Assembly (NCBI GenBank): GCA_015060065.1
Contig: SUZF01000005.1
Coordinates: forward strand, 30,859 to 94,858
Direction of reading: 5' to 3'
Length of the DNA: 64,000 nt
DNA from: Rikenellaceae bacterium
Lineage (GTDB): Bacteria; Bacteroidota; Bacteroidia; Bacteroidales; Rikenellaceae
Shown here one piece after another: positions 1-9,033 of this stretch; within the stretch, counting starts at the first letter, position 1, and each line of letters opens with the position of its first letter. The position numbers and the translations under genes are program-made. The notes beneath the pieces were generated by a model that was not told the DNA's origin, did not search any database, and worked only from the letters and a program-made list of their open reading frames with translations.

Positions 1-1
1 G

Positions 2-1060
2 ACTATGGCGCGTGTCTATCAGGCGGCAGGACACGATGTGCGGATTTACACCTTTACGGTGCAGTATCCCTCTCTGCTCTTTCCGGGTAAGACTCAATAC
101 GTTACAACACCACCGCCCACAGATTTGCATATCGAGCGGGTGCTTAATAATGCCAATCCGCTGAATTGGATAAAGGTGGGTCTGCGCCTACGTCGTGAGG
201 CTCCGGATATGGTGTTGATGAAGTATTGGACTCCGTTTATGGCACCGGCATTCGGCACGGTGGCCCGTATAGCCCGCTCGAATGGCAAGACAAAGGTAAT
301 ATGCCAAATCGATAATGTCGAGCCACACGAACACCACTTTATCGACCGCCCATGTAATCGCTACTATCTGGGTGCTGTGGATGGGTTTGTCTATATGTCC
401 GAGCAGGTGCATGGCGAACTTCGCGCTTACACTTCGGCACCGGCAATATTCTCGCCTCATCCGATGTTCGAGAATTTTGGCGAGAGGGTTGAACGTAAGG
501 AGGCGTGCGCAAGACTCGGCCTTGATGCCGACAAGAGGTATCTGCTCTTCTTTGGACTTATCCGCGATTATAAAGGGTTGGACCTGCTGTTGGAGGCTTT
601 CGAGAAGATTGAAAATCCCTCGTTGCGACTGCTTGTTGCCGGGGAGTTCTATAACGATAAGGAGCAGTATCGCGCAGCCCTCGACCGTTTGGGCGAGAGG
701 GTAGTGCTACACGAAGGTTTTGTGCGCGATGAGGATGTGCGCCACTACTTCTCGGTGGCCGATGCGCTCGTTCTGCCCTATCGTACCGCTACGCAGAGCG
801 GTGTTACGCAGATTGCCTATAACTTCTCGGTGCCGATGGTTGTAACCCGCGTGGGCGGACTGCCGGAGATTGTGCCTGATGGCAGGGTGGGGCTTGTCTG
901 CGAGCCTACTGCCGAGAGTATTGCCGAGGCTGTGTCGAGCCTCTACGAGGGCGATACGCTTGCCCGCTTTGCCGAGAATTTCCCTGCCGAGCGCAAACGC
1001 TTCTCGTGGGAGGAGATGTGCGAGAGATTGATAGAGGTATGGAAAAAGAGTTGGGAATAG
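2..1060 (+). CDS. Glycosyltransferase family 4-like protein (5' end outside window)
   Basis: Transfers a sugar from a nucleotide-sugar donor, probably in surface polysaccharide or glycan assembly at the inner face of the cytoplasmic membrane. The visible 351 residues cover the end of the N-terminal Rossmann domain and the whole C-terminal GT-B domain: YLLFFGLIRDYKGLDLLLEA (about 180-199) is the typical start of a GT4 C-terminal domain and VTRVGGLPEIV (about 282) is the donor-site loop. The usual E-x7-E pair is not obvious; that segment reads TQSGVTQIAYNFSVP. The first in-frame ATG at base 5 is not a credible start because the protein begins directly with AGHDVRIYTF, which in relatives lies about 25 residues in; the true start is upstream of the window. 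The acceptor sugar cannot be told. Confidence 0.85.
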   Translation, partial: TMARVYQAAGHDVRIYTFTVQYPSLLFPGKTQYVTTPPPTDLHIERVLNNANPLNWIKVGLRLRREAPDMVLMKYWTPFMAPAFGTVARIARSNGKTKVICQIDNVEPHEHHFIDRPCNRYYLGAVDGFVYMSEQVHGELRAYTSAPAIFSPHPMFENFGERVERKEACARLGLDADKRYLLFFGLIRDYKGLDLLLEAFEKIENPSLRLLVAGEFYNDKEQYRAALDRLGERVVLHEGFVRDEDVRHYFSVADALVLPYRTATQSGVTQIAYNFSVPMVVTRVGGLPEIVPDGRVGLVCEPTAESIAEAVSSLYEGDTLARFAENFPAERKRFSWEEMCERLIEVWKKSWE

Positions 1061-1078
1061 TTCCCAACTCTTTTTTTT
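1043..1078. terminator. Intrinsic terminator, probably bidirectional
   Basis: A perfect 15-bp inverted repeat (AAAAAGAGTTGGGAA / TTCCCAACTCTTTTT) with a 3-base loop, followed by more T. The loop is TAG, which is the stop codon of the glycosyltransferase. The A-rich left arm gives a U-tract for the converging MFS gene as well. Confidence 0.9.
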
Positions 1079-1096
1079 ATAACATCATCAATATCC

Positions 1097-2503
1097 TTAT
1101 TTGCGAATATTGGGCATCTCCAAGCCGTAGCCGTTACGCTTGTCCATTACCTTCAACCAAAGGCTGAATACGAGTGCCAAGCCTCCAAGCGATGCAAACA
1201 TCAACATCGGCAGAGTGTAGTTATACGAAACACCCTCCACGCCTGCTGCAATCTGCTCTGCAACACCCGGATTGCTCTTTTCGAGGGCCCAGCCGATAAG
1301 CATCGGTGTTCCGCTCAAACCGAAGTTTTGTACCCAGAAAATCAACGAGTAGGCACTACCCAAGAAGCGCTTGTCCATAATCTTCGGAATCGAGGGCCAG
1401 AGTGATGCCGGCACCAACGAGAACGAGATTCCCAGCAGGATAATCGCTGCAAAAGCAATCGCCTTGCTTGGATAGAGCGGCAGAACGAGTGCGAAAGTGA
1501 GGTGGCAGATAATCATCAGCAACGAGCCGAGAATAAGCATCGTGGCACCTTTGCCCTTCTTGTCGAGGAACCAACCGAGCATTGGAGTAACCAAGGCAGC
1601 ACCGATGGGGAACCAACGGAATATGTCGGCTGCCATCGTTGCCGAGATGCCGAGGTTGCTCTGCAACATATTTGCTGCGAACTTCTGGAACGGGAAGATT
1701 GCCGAGTAGTAGAGTACGCAAAGCATAGCCACAATCCAGAACAGTTTGCTCTTGAAGATATTGACCACATCTGCCAACTTGAACTCCTCCTCCGACTCGC
1801 CGGCAGCAGCCTCGGCACCGAGTTGCTTGTCGAATTTGCGGTCCATAACGCAGAAGATTGTGAAGCACAACAGACCAATGAGCAGCAGAGCCGTGCAGAA
1901 TGCCACAGGGCGCACTACGGTCGGGTCAATTTCGCCTGCTAAACGGGGCGAAATCGTGAAGATGAAGAAGACACCGACACGTGCCAAAGCCATCTCCAAG
2001 CCCATTGCCAGAGCCATCTCCTTGCCCTCGAACCACTTCGCCAGAGCCTTCGATGCGGTAATACCTGCCATTTCGCAGCCACAACCGAAAATCATAAATC
2101 CGAGCGATGCCAACTTCGCACTTCCGGGCATTGCCACCCACCACGAGTTGAGCCAAGCCTCGAAAGCCGAGCCGGCAAACCAGTCGCTCACGGCATAGAA
2201 TTTAATGCAGGCACCGAGGAACATCATCGTTGCCGACAACTCGCCCGTGAAGCGGATACCCATCTTGTCGAGAATGATACCGGCAATAATCAGGAATCCG
2301 AGTACATTGAGCAGATACTCCGAACCCATAAACGAGCCGAATACATCGGGAGTCCAGCCGTGGGTCTTCTGGATAATCTCCTGCAACGGCGAGATTACAT
2401 CAACGAACATGTGTGCAAAGAGCATCATCAACGCAATCAGCACCATCGCTCCCCAACGCGCCCATGCGTAGTCGTTCAGTTTCTTTTGGATAGTTTGAGT
2501 CAT
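1097..2503 (-). CDS. Major facilitator superfamily transporter
   Basis: A 468-residue polytopic inner-membrane carrier. Hydrophobic segments fill residues about 15-240 and 255-455, consistent with 12 helices, split by a charged cytoplasmic loop (about 218-245, DRKFDKQLGAEAAAGESEEE) typical of MFS proteins. The sequence ILDKMGIRFTGE after the second helix fits the MFS loop 2-3 motif. It carries no motif that fixes the substrate; a nitrate/oxalate-type or organic-anion role are only guesses. It lies 41 bases downstream of the TPR gene on the same strand and may be cotranscribed; it ends against the bidirectional terminator at 1043-1078. Confidence 0.85.
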   Translation of the reverse strand: MTQTIQKKLNDYAWARWGAMVLIALMMLFAHMFVDVISPLQEIIQKTHGWTPDVFGSFMGSEYLLNVLGFLIIAGIILDKMGIRFTGELSATMMFLGACIKFYAVSDWFAGSAFEAWLNSWWVAMPGSAKLASLGFMIFGCGCEMAGITASKALAKWFEGKEMALAMGLEMALARVGVFFIFTISPRLAGEIDPTVVRPVAFCTALLLIGLLCFTIFCVMDRKFDKQLGAEAAAGESEEEFKLADVVNIFKSKLFWIVAMLCVLYYSAIFPFQKFAANMLQSNLGISATMAADIFRWFPIGAALVTPMLGWFLDKKGKGATMLILGSLLMIICHLTFALVLPLYPSKAIAFAAIILLGISFSLVPASLWPSIPKIMDKRFLGSAYSLIFWVQNFGLSGTPMLIGWALEKSNPGVAEQIAAGVEGVSYNYTLPMLMFASLGGLALVFSLWLKVMDKRNGYGLEMPNIRK

Positions 2504-2544
2504 AATTGTTTGTGTGTTAAATTGTTATTTTTTTTGAGTTGTTT

Positions 2545-4557
2545 TTATCTCTTGTGTTGAGCATATTGTTGTAGTACCTCGTATGCCTGCTCGATGCCGA
2601 GTTCTCCCGCCTTCGAGATGTCAAGGCACCCCTTGCGCGTGTCCTTCATAAATATCTGTATCAGACCGCGGTTGTAGTAAGCCTCGGCAAAGTAGGGGTT
2701 GAGGGCAATGGCTCGTGAGTAGTCCTCGAAGGCCTCCGGCAGTTCTCCCGATATGGCGAGCAGATTCGCACGGTTGTAATATGCGAAGGCGAAGTCGGGA
2801 TAGAGTTTTATCGCCTTGTTCAAGTCGGCAATAGCCTCGTCATAGTTATATGTGCGGGTCGGATTGTTTTTCAGTCGGCTTGCCGGATCCGAATCGATAG
2901 TTATACGTCTGTAAGAGTTGTCGATTGATGATATGAAGTCAATCATCTCTGCCCGTGTTGTAGAACGATTCAGGTAGAGGAACGGATTGACCGGATTCTC
3001 GTCTATGGCAGCCGTGAAGGTATTTACCGCAGCGGTGTATTGCTTTATCAGCGACTGCGATATGCCGTAGGCGAAGAGCCTCTTCCATCGCTGTTCGCTT
3101 GTGATGTCGTGTTGCAGAGCCTCTGCCGTGCGCTGTTCGATAGCAACGAGAGAGTCGGCAGGCAGGTTGCTCTCCCCACGTGCAAGTTTGAGTTGCGGAT
3201 TACCCAATGATGCGACAAAGTCGGTTACTCGTTGCGACTGACGACGCAGTGTCGGCAACTCCTTCGCGGTGCTATCCGCAGCCATAAGCGTAAAGCGGAA
3301 CAGCGGCAGCAGTGCCAGATTGTCGCCCGACTCATCACGACGTGTGGTTATGCGGTTGAAGTTGCTGCCCGAAAGTTTGCTATCGAAAGATAGCAGGCGG
3401 TCAAAGCGTCGGGTTGTATCGGCATAAATCGAGTAGGTACTATCGCTCAAACGACTCTTGTACTCGGCAATTTTACGTTGGGCGATGTCGCGGTCGCGCT
3501 TACCTCCCTTCGCATCACGCAGAGCATAGCGCAGGGTGCTTCGGTTGAGGTAGGCATTTGCAAAATCGGGGTAGAGTTCTATCGCCTTGGTGTAATCGCC
3601 GATAGCCTGCTCAAACTCGCCTAACTGCGTGTAGAGAATGGCTCGGTTGTAATAGACCAGCACATTTTCGGGCGAGTAGTGCGCTACCTTGTTGTAATCC
3701 TCCAAGGCGCGGTTGTAGTCGCCTATGCGTGAGCGCAGTATCGCGCGGTTGAAGTAGGTGAGCGAGTTTGTCGAGTCGAGGGAGATAACCTTGTCGAAAT
3801 CGTCGAGTGACTGCATCGGACGATTGGTTTCGGAATAGACCAATGCGCGGTTGAAGAGCGAGGGAATGTGCGTCGAATCGTAGCGTACTGCCATATCGAA
3901 ATCGCGCTCTGCCTCCTCGAAACGCTTCTGCTGCATATAGAGCGCACCGCGACGGTTGTAACTGTCGGGATTCTCGCGATTGGTGCGGATAGCGGTGTCG
4001 AAATTCTCGTAGGCACGCAACGTGTCTTTCAGATAGAGGTAGCAGATTCCGCGATTGATGTAGGCATCGGCAACCTTGCGTTCCTGATTGATAAACTTAT
4101 CAAAATCTTCGATTGCCTCGCTGAATTGTTGGTTCAGCAGGCGTGTAACACCTCGGCTGTAATAGGGGTTGGGCAGGTCGGGGCGCAGGTCGATAGCCTC
4201 CTTGAAGTCGCGCAGAGCATCGTCGTAGTTGCCCATACGCGAGCGTGTTATGGCGCGATAGGTATAGGCGGTCGTAAATACGGGATTCTTGCTTATGGCA
4301 ATCGAGAAATCCTCGTCGGCACCCAGCAGGTCATCGAGGTTGTACTTGGCGATGCCTCGCAAGAAATAACCTTCGTATGCGCTATCATCGAAACGTAGCA
4401 GGGTGTTGAGTGTGCGGATGGCCTCGTGATAGTCGTTCTGCATCATCATCTGCCTACCGAGCCAGAAGAAGTACTCCTTGTTGTATTGCGCACGCAGGGG
4501 CGCCCCGCACCAAATCAGCACGAAGACAGCTACTAAACTCAATACAAACTTTTTCAT
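2545..4557 (-). CDS. Secreted tetratricopeptide-repeat protein
   Basis: A 670-residue protein with a cleavable signal peptide (MKKFVLSLVAVFVLIWCGAPLRAQ) that should place it in the periplasm or on the outer membrane. From about residue 27 to 345 it is an unbroken run of roughly nine 34-residue TPR units with the canonical spacing (for example ANAYLNRSTLRYALRD, PNPYYSRGVTRLLNQQ). A non-repeat region at about 345-500 is followed by further TPRs at about 500-665, including DEAIADLNKAIKLYPDFAFA. TPR arrays are protein-binding scaffolds; the partner is unknown. No enzymatic domain is seen. The gene begins about 200 bases upstream of the AATTGTG repeat block and era. Confidence 0.85.
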   Translation of the reverse strand: MKKFVLSLVAVFVLIWCGAPLRAQYNKEYFFWLGRQMMMQNDYHEAIRTLNTLLRFDDSAYEGYFLRGIAKYNLDDLLGADEDFSIAISKNPVFTTAYTYRAITRSRMGNYDDALRDFKEAIDLRPDLPNPYYSRGVTRLLNQQFSEAIEDFDKFINQERKVADAYINRGICYLYLKDTLRAYENFDTAIRTNRENPDSYNRRGALYMQQKRFEEAERDFDMAVRYDSTHIPSLFNRALVYSETNRPMQSLDDFDKVISLDSTNSLTYFNRAILRSRIGDYNRALEDYNKVAHYSPENVLVYYNRAILYTQLGEFEQAIGDYTKAIELYPDFANAYLNRSTLRYALRDAKGGKRDRDIAQRKIAEYKSRLSDSTYSIYADTTRRFDRLLSFDSKLSGSNFNRITTRRDESGDNLALLPLFRFTLMAADSTAKELPTLRRQSQRVTDFVASLGNPQLKLARGESNLPADSLVAIEQRTAEALQHDITSEQRWKRLFAYGISQSLIKQYTAAVNTFTAAIDENPVNPFLYLNRSTTRAEMIDFISSIDNSYRRITIDSDPASRLKNNPTRTYNYDEAIADLNKAIKLYPDFAFAYYNRANLLAISGELPEAFEDYSRAIALNPYFAEAYYNRGLIQIFMKDTRKGCLDISKAGELGIEQAYEVLQQYAQHKR

Positions 4558-4711
4558 CTTCTCGTTCTCCTTCTTCTAAACGCTCTAACCCTGCAAAAAT
4601 TGTAGAATTTTTACTCCTTTCTCTTATCACTCCTTTCGTCTCCCTTGTTTGGAGTCATATTGGTAGATAAAGGGAAATAATTGTGAATTTATTTGTGGTC
4701 GTCAAAGGTCT

Positions 4712-4760
4712 AATTGTAAATTGTGAATTGTGAATTGTAAATTGTGAATTGTGAATTGAC
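4712..4760. repeat. Heptanucleotide repeat (AATTGTR)n
   Basis: Seven tandem 7-bp units in the order AATTGTA, AATTGTG, AATTGTG, AATTGTA, AATTGTG, AATTGTG, AATTGAC, so there is a higher-order 21-bp period. It fills the space between the start of the TPR gene and the end of era, right up to the era stop codon. Similar heptads occur at 18318, 22020 and 29455. Confidence 0.9.
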
Positions 4761-4763
4761 TCC

Positions 4764-5645
4764 CTACTCTTGTTCATATCCGAATCGTCGGAGTTGTCGT
4801 TCGCTGTTGCGCCAGTCGCCACCTACCTTGACGAATAGTTGCAGGAATACGCGCTTGCCGAGGAACTTTTCGAGGTCCTGACGTGCCTGCATTCCCACCT
4901 TTTTGAGCATCTCGCCCTTGTGACCTATGACGATTCCCTTCTGCGAGTCGCGTGTGACGTAAATCGTTGCCGATATGCGGTCGATAGCGGCCTCCTCCTT
5001 GTACGAATCAATCTCGATTTCGCAACAGTAGGGTATCTCCTTGTCGTAGTTGAGCAGAATCTTTTCGCGGATAATCTCCGAGGCAAAGAAGCGCAAGGTC
5101 TTGTCCGTGAGCGTATCTTTCGGGTAGTAAGGCTCGCCTTCGGGCAATCTTTCGAGAATCATATCGAAGATTCCCCCGATGTTGAAACCTTCGCGTGCCG
5201 ATGCGGGAGCAATGACCGCTTCGGGCAGTCGCTCATGCCACTTATCGACCAGCGCATCGAGTGCTTCGGGGGTGGTAAGGTCAATTTTGTTGATTACCAC
5301 GATGGTCGGTATTCCGCTACGGGCAATACGGTCGAGTACCTCTGCCGAGCGGTCGCTCTGCTCGACGGTGTCGGTAACGTAGAGAATCACATCGGCATCC
5401 TTGACGGCTCCATTCACGAACTTCATCATCGACTCCTGCAATTTGTAGTTGGGTTTCAGGATTCCCGGAGTGTCCGAATAGACAATCTGGAAATCGTCGC
5501 CATTGACGATACCCATAATGCGGTGTCGCGTGGTCTGCGCCTTGGATGTGATGATAGACAATCTCTCGCCCACGAGGGCATTCATCAGTGTCGATTTGCC
5601 GACATTGGGATTGCCGATAATATTTACAAAACCTGATTTGTGCAT
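4764..5645 (-). CDS. era: GTPase Era
   Basis: Essential GTPase that binds the 3' end of 16S rRNA and helps 30S maturation. The 293-residue length is normal for Era. G1 is GNPNVGKS (11-18), G3 is DTPG (about 58-61), G4 is NKID (about 119-122) and G5 SAREG. The C-terminal KH domain contains the GxxG-type loop GHKGEMLKKVG (about 240-250). The ATG at 5645 is preceded by a candidate -7 element (5669-5676). era is downstream of rpsU on the same strand, but a 175-base gap with a hairpin separates them, so it probably has its own promoter. Confidence 0.97.
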   Translation of the reverse strand: MHKSGFVNIIGNPNVGKSTLMNALVGERLSIITSKAQTTRHRIMGIVNGDDFQIVYSDTPGILKPNYKLQESMMKFVNGAVKDADVILYVTDTVEQSDRSAEVLDRIARSGIPTIVVINKIDLTTPEALDALVDKWHERLPEAVIAPASAREGFNIGGIFDMILERLPEGEPYYPKDTLTDKTLRFFASEIIREKILLNYDKEIPYCCEIEIDSYKEEAAIDRISATIYVTRDSQKGIVIGHKGEMLKKVGMQARQDLEKFLGKRVFLQLFVKVGGDWRNSERQLRRFGYEQE

Positions 5646-5668
5646 AGTTTTTAATCGGTTATATCTGA

Positions 5669-5676
5669 CAAAGATA
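5669..5676 (-). promoter_or_regulatory. Candidate -7 element of era promoter
   Basis: On the minus strand this reads TATCTTTG, matching the Bacteroidota -7 consensus TAnnTTTG, 24 bases before the era ATG. No clear TTTG -33 box is seen at 19-21 bp, so confidence is moderate. Confidence 0.5.
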
Positions 5677-5764
5677 ACGCTTTTCTCGGTTAAATTAAAA
5701 TTTGAAGTTCTATTCCGGGAGATTTCTGCTCAAACAGCCTAAAATTCGGTTGCGCCGGATGTAG

Positions 5765-5800
5765 CAAGGGCTGTCGCAACGCAATGTTGGACAGCCCTTG
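5765..5800 (-). terminator. Hairpin downstream of rpsU (terminator-like)
   Basis: An 11-bp perfect inverted repeat (CAAGGGCTGTC / GACAGCCCTTG) with an inner CAAC/GTTG helix, 20 bases past the rpsU stop. There is no U-tract after it on the minus strand, so it may be a factor-dependent terminator or an mRNA-stabilising stem instead of a classical intrinsic terminator. Confidence 0.55.
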
Positions 5801-5820
5801 GCTTATCGAGAGTTTAAGAC

Positions 5821-6012
5821 CTACTCCTCGTCACGATACATATGCTCAACGTAGATAGCGTGCTGCATACGCTCGCGCTTCTCAATCGAAGGCTTGGTGA
5901 AATACTGGCGACGACGCAACTCTTTGAGAACGCCGGTGCGCTCGTACTTACGCTTAAACTTTTTGAGGGCTCTTTCGATGTTTTCTCCCTCCTTTACAGG
6001 CATGATAATCAT
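5821..6012 (-). CDS. rpsU: Small ribosomal subunit protein bS21
   Basis: A 63-residue, strongly basic protein of the 30S subunit located near the 3' end of 16S rRNA and the anti-Shine-Dalgarno sequence. It shows the family hallmarks: a start MIIMPVKEGENIERALKKFKR, then the ELRRRQYFTKPSIEKR segment. The ATG at 6012 (MIIMPVK) or the fourth-codon ATG could be used; the longer form is common in the phylum. It follows the helix-hairpin-helix gene after 74 bases. Confidence 0.95.
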   Translation of the reverse strand: MIIMPVKEGENIERALKKFKRKYERTGVLKELRRRQYFTKPSIEKRERMQHAIYVEHMYRDEE

Positions 6013-6086
6013 AATATTCGTGTTTTAATTTGTTTCTAAAATAAGTTAATTGAAAAAAGTGTTTTGTCTGCTAAAAAAGTTGTAAT

Positions 6087-7154
6087 CTACTCTCTGTTGC
6101 GTGTAAATCGAAGATACGGACGCAGCCTTTCGGCCTCGTCACGAGTGAATATTTTGTCATCAATCATCTCTTCGATTCTACTCCAACCTCCTTTCAATTG
6201 TCTTGTTTTAAGTAATTTTCGCAGGGCCCGGTCACTTATATATGGGTGAGCCGCCAACCTTTGCGAGCGTGCAAAGTTAATATCAATTTTTGAAATATTG
6301 CAACTATCGCAATAAATTTGTTGCAAAATTTTCTCAAAATTGCTCTCTGTGACCGATTTTACCTCTGCCAACTGCTCCACTCGGACAAATCCGCCTAACT
6401 TTTTGCGGTAATCCATAATCGCGACAACGCTCTTCTCGCCTATGCCGTAGATGCTGCGCAGTGTTGCCGAGTCGGCTCCATTGAGTTCTATTTTGCCGTC
6501 GGCATCTGCTGCTTTGTTACTTTTGGGAAAGATGATGTAGCGGGCGAGGGTGTCGCACTCCGCTGCGGGAATAACGTAACACTCGCGCACCTCCTCGATG
6601 TTGCGCAGTCCGCCACGCATATCGCGGTAGCGTAGAAATGCCGTTGCCCGACGATGTGAGAAACCTATCGTTCGCAGGTAGGCAATCGTTACGGTGTCAA
6701 TGCGGAATCTTTCGTAGCGGATTACCGAATCACGCCTCTCTCGGTCGAAGTGTTGTTCAAAGGGTTTCGGAGCATATTCAGCAGCAATCGAGATGTAGGG
6801 CTTCAAGGCGCGATATGCCGAGTCCGTGACACCATAGCAGGTTGCAAACTCCTCCGGTATGGCGAAGACCTTGCCTCTGCGACGATACTTTACAATGCCG
6901 GCTGCGGTTGTCTTCGAGAGTCCGAGTGCAACGAAGTCCTCGAATGTGGCGGTGTTGGGGTCGAATTGGAACGGCTCGATAGAGGTCGCTGTCCGCGTAT
7001 CCGCATCTGCCGAGCCTTTCGTTGCTGTATCACTCCTTCCTTGTTCTTCATCTTGGCGGCGTGGCTCTGCCAACGTAACCACCAGAACCACTATTGCCAA
7101 TAGCGGCAACAGATAGACCAATCCGCGACGGTTACTCTTCGAAAACAACTCCAT
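6087..7154 (-). CDS. Membrane-anchored helix-hairpin-helix (ComEA-like) protein
   Basis: Counting from the ATG at 7154 (MELFSKSNRRGLVYLLPLLA) the protein has 355 residues with an N-terminal membrane anchor (about 11-27), a variable linker, and several helix-hairpin-helix repeats: FDPNTATFEDFVALGLS, then ELNGADSATLRSIYGIGEKS, then a degenerate third copy KIDINFARSQRLAAHPYIS. HhH pairs bind DNA non-specifically, and the LN.A....L..IPGIG pattern is that of the ComEA competence DNA receptor, but a transport role is not established for this family in Bacteroidales. A longer reading frame exists upstream to 7289 but would overlap ubiD by over 100 bases; the 7154 start leaves a 28-base gap. Confidence 0.8.
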   Translation of the reverse strand: MELFSKSNRRGLVYLLPLLAIVVLVVTLAEPRRQDEEQGRSDTATKGSADADTRTATSIEPFQFDPNTATFEDFVALGLSKTTAAGIVKYRRRGKVFAIPEEFATCYGVTDSAYRALKPYISIAAEYAPKPFEQHFDRERRDSVIRYERFRIDTVTIAYLRTIGFSHRRATAFLRYRDMRGGLRNIEEVRECYVIPAAECDTLARYIIFPKSNKAADADGKIELNGADSATLRSIYGIGEKSVVAIMDYRKKLGGFVRVEQLAEVKSVTESNFEKILQQIYCDSCNISKIDINFARSQRLAAHPYISDRALRKLLKTRQLKGGWSRIEEMIDDKIFTRDEAERLRPYLRFTRNRE

Positions 7155-7182
7155 AAGTCGGTAGGTTAGGGTAGTTAGACGA

Positions 7183-9018
7183 TTACCACTGCTCACTCTC
7201 GGAGAGTAACAACTGTCGATAGCGACGCGATGGCGATGGCAGGAACTCTCCGCAATCGTACTCCGCCCAGCGCGAATCGACAAGTTCAATTGTTGCAGGC
7301 GATGCCGTCACAACATTCGGGAAGCGCGAAGGATTACCCTCTGCTCCCGGTCGCTTACTACGGGCATCCAAGATGAGCGCATTGCCGACTGAACGAACAT
7401 CGCGACGGGGGTCGCTGTTGGCTGCACCGAGCCATACAAGGTCGCTTGCGGGCAAACCCTCGGCTCGCGAGTCGAAGACGGCAATGTAATTGACCTTGTC
7501 GAGTCCATTTTTGCGGATGAATGATTCAATATCGGCATACTCTTCGGCAAAGAGTACAACAGCACCCCAAGCCTCGGTATAATCGGTCAAAACTGCCGTC
7601 ACACCATCCGACGGCTCGATTTTTTCGGGCAGACGGTATGGCTCGACTTTCGATTGGGGGTCGATGTCGGTCGTGTCTATGGCGAGTTTTCCGCCATAAC
7701 CGTTTGTCGCGGTGGCGTGGTCAAGAACGTCGTAAACGCCCTCGCTGCGGATTATGTTTTGCGAGGTATCAACCCTGCGCAACAGAGCCGCCAGCGTGGC
7801 ATTATCGCGTATATCAAGTCCCTGTGGTACGGCGACCATATATTTATTGAACATCATCTGCCCTGCGCCCCAAAGCGATTGTACAACCTTCGTTACCTGC
7901 CCTGCGTAGCGTTTGCGTAGCGAGATAATCACGATATTGTGGGCTGTACCCTCGAAGGGCATAGTCATATCCTCGATTTCGGGCTGTATGGCAAGACGTA
8001 TCGGTGCTAAAAATATCTTTTCACTCGCCTTGCCGATGTAGGCATCCTCTTGTGGCGGAATACCGACCAGAGTGGCGGGATAGACCGCATCGCGACGATG
8101 AGTAATGGCGGTGATGTGGAAGCGGGGGTAGAGGTCGGTCAGGGAGTAAAATCCCGTGTGGTCACCGAATGGGCCCTCCACAAACTTCTCCTCCGCGGTA
8201 TCAACATATCCCTCGATAACAAAATCGCAATCTTCGGGAATCCAGATATCATTTGTCAGCGATTTTACCAATCTGACGGGTCGCTGGCGCAGAAATCCTG
8301 CGAGCAGATACTCGTCCATATTATCGGGCATCGGAGCCGTTGCACTGAATGTGTAGGCGGGGTCACCACCGAGTGCAACGGTCACGGGCATACGTCTGCC
8401 CTGTGCCTTGTACCCTTCGTAGTGGCGCGCTCCGGTCTTGTGGATATGCCAATGCATTCCCGTAGTCTTGCCGTCGATAACCTGCATACGATACATTCCG
8501 ACATTGCGTACCCCTGTATCCGGGTCGATTGTATTAACCATTGGCAGTGTTACGAAACGACCTCCGTCAGAGGGCCAGCACTTCAATACGGGCAATCGCT
8601 CGATATCGGCATCCTCGCCCATGAGAACGACCTGCTGACACGCTCCGCGACCCTTTACTTTTTTCGGAAACCACTTGGCAACATCCGTAAGCATCGGCAA
8701 CATCCGCACCTTCTCGATAAGTGACCCTTTGGGCGAGAGAGCCTCTTTGAGGAGGGTGTCAATACGTGCCGGCAACTCGTCGAGAAACTCCACACCGAGA
8801 GCAAGGGCGATTCTTCGCTCCGACCCCATCATATTGGTCAGCACCGGAAAACCACTCTCGGTATTCTCAAAAAGTAGTGCTTTGCCGCCACCTTCCGCCT
8901 TCGAGAAGCGGTCGGTAATCTCGGCAATCTCTCCGTCCGAAGAGACGAGAGTGCCGATGCGAACCAACTCACCGGCACTCTCCAATCTGTTTATAAAATC
9001 CGCTAACGATTTATACAT
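7183..9018 (-). CDS. UbiD-family decarboxylase
   Basis: Prenylated-FMN-dependent non-oxidative decarboxylase. In this phylum 610-residue members are usually annotated as menaquinone-biosynthesis decarboxylases acting on an aromatic or polycyclic acid. The family signature EGPFGDHTGFYS starts at Glu281, with Asp286 also conserved, and the cofactor/metal loop GMYRMQVIDGKTTGMHWH lies at 174-191. N-terminal MYKSLADFINRLESAGELVRI is typical of UbiD. The partner UbiX flavin prenyltransferase is not in the window. It sits between a GlpT-like antiporter (15-base gap) and the HhH protein (28-base gap). Menaquinone biosynthesis is the likeliest role; catabolic substrate decarboxylation is possible. Confidence 0.88.
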   Translation of the reverse strand: MYKSLADFINRLESAGELVRIGTLVSSDGEIAEITDRFSKAEGGGKALLFENTESGFPVLTNMMGSERRIALALGVEFLDELPARIDTLLKEALSPKGSLIEKVRMLPMLTDVAKWFPKKVKGRGACQQVVLMGEDADIERLPVLKCWPSDGGRFVTLPMVNTIDPDTGVRNVGMYRMQVIDGKTTGMHWHIHKTGARHYEGYKAQGRRMPVTVALGGDPAYTFSATAPMPDNMDEYLLAGFLRQRPVRLVKSLTNDIWIPEDCDFVIEGYVDTAEEKFVEGPFGDHTGFYSLTDLYPRFHITAITHRRDAVYPATLVGIPPQEDAYIGKASEKIFLAPIRLAIQPEIEDMTMPFEGTAHNIVIISLRKRYAGQVTKVVQSLWGAGQMMFNKYMVAVPQGLDIRDNATLAALLRRVDTSQNIIRSEGVYDVLDHATATNGYGGKLAIDTTDIDPQSKVEPYRLPEKIEPSDGVTAVLTDYTEAWGAVVLFAEEYADIESFIRKNGLDKVNYIAVFDSRAEGLPASDLVWLGAANSDPRRDVRSVGNALILDARSKRPGAEGNPSRFPNVVTASPATIELVDSRWAEYDCGEFLPSPSRRYRQLLLSESEQW

Positions 9019-9033
9019 TCGTTACACTTTTGA

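Noticed and set aside
5765..5800. Hairpin considered as a mobile REP-like repeat together with 40982-41017
   Set aside because: The two share only the outer arms (about 9 of 11 bases), differ in the loop, and each lies just after a stop codon, which fits terminators better.
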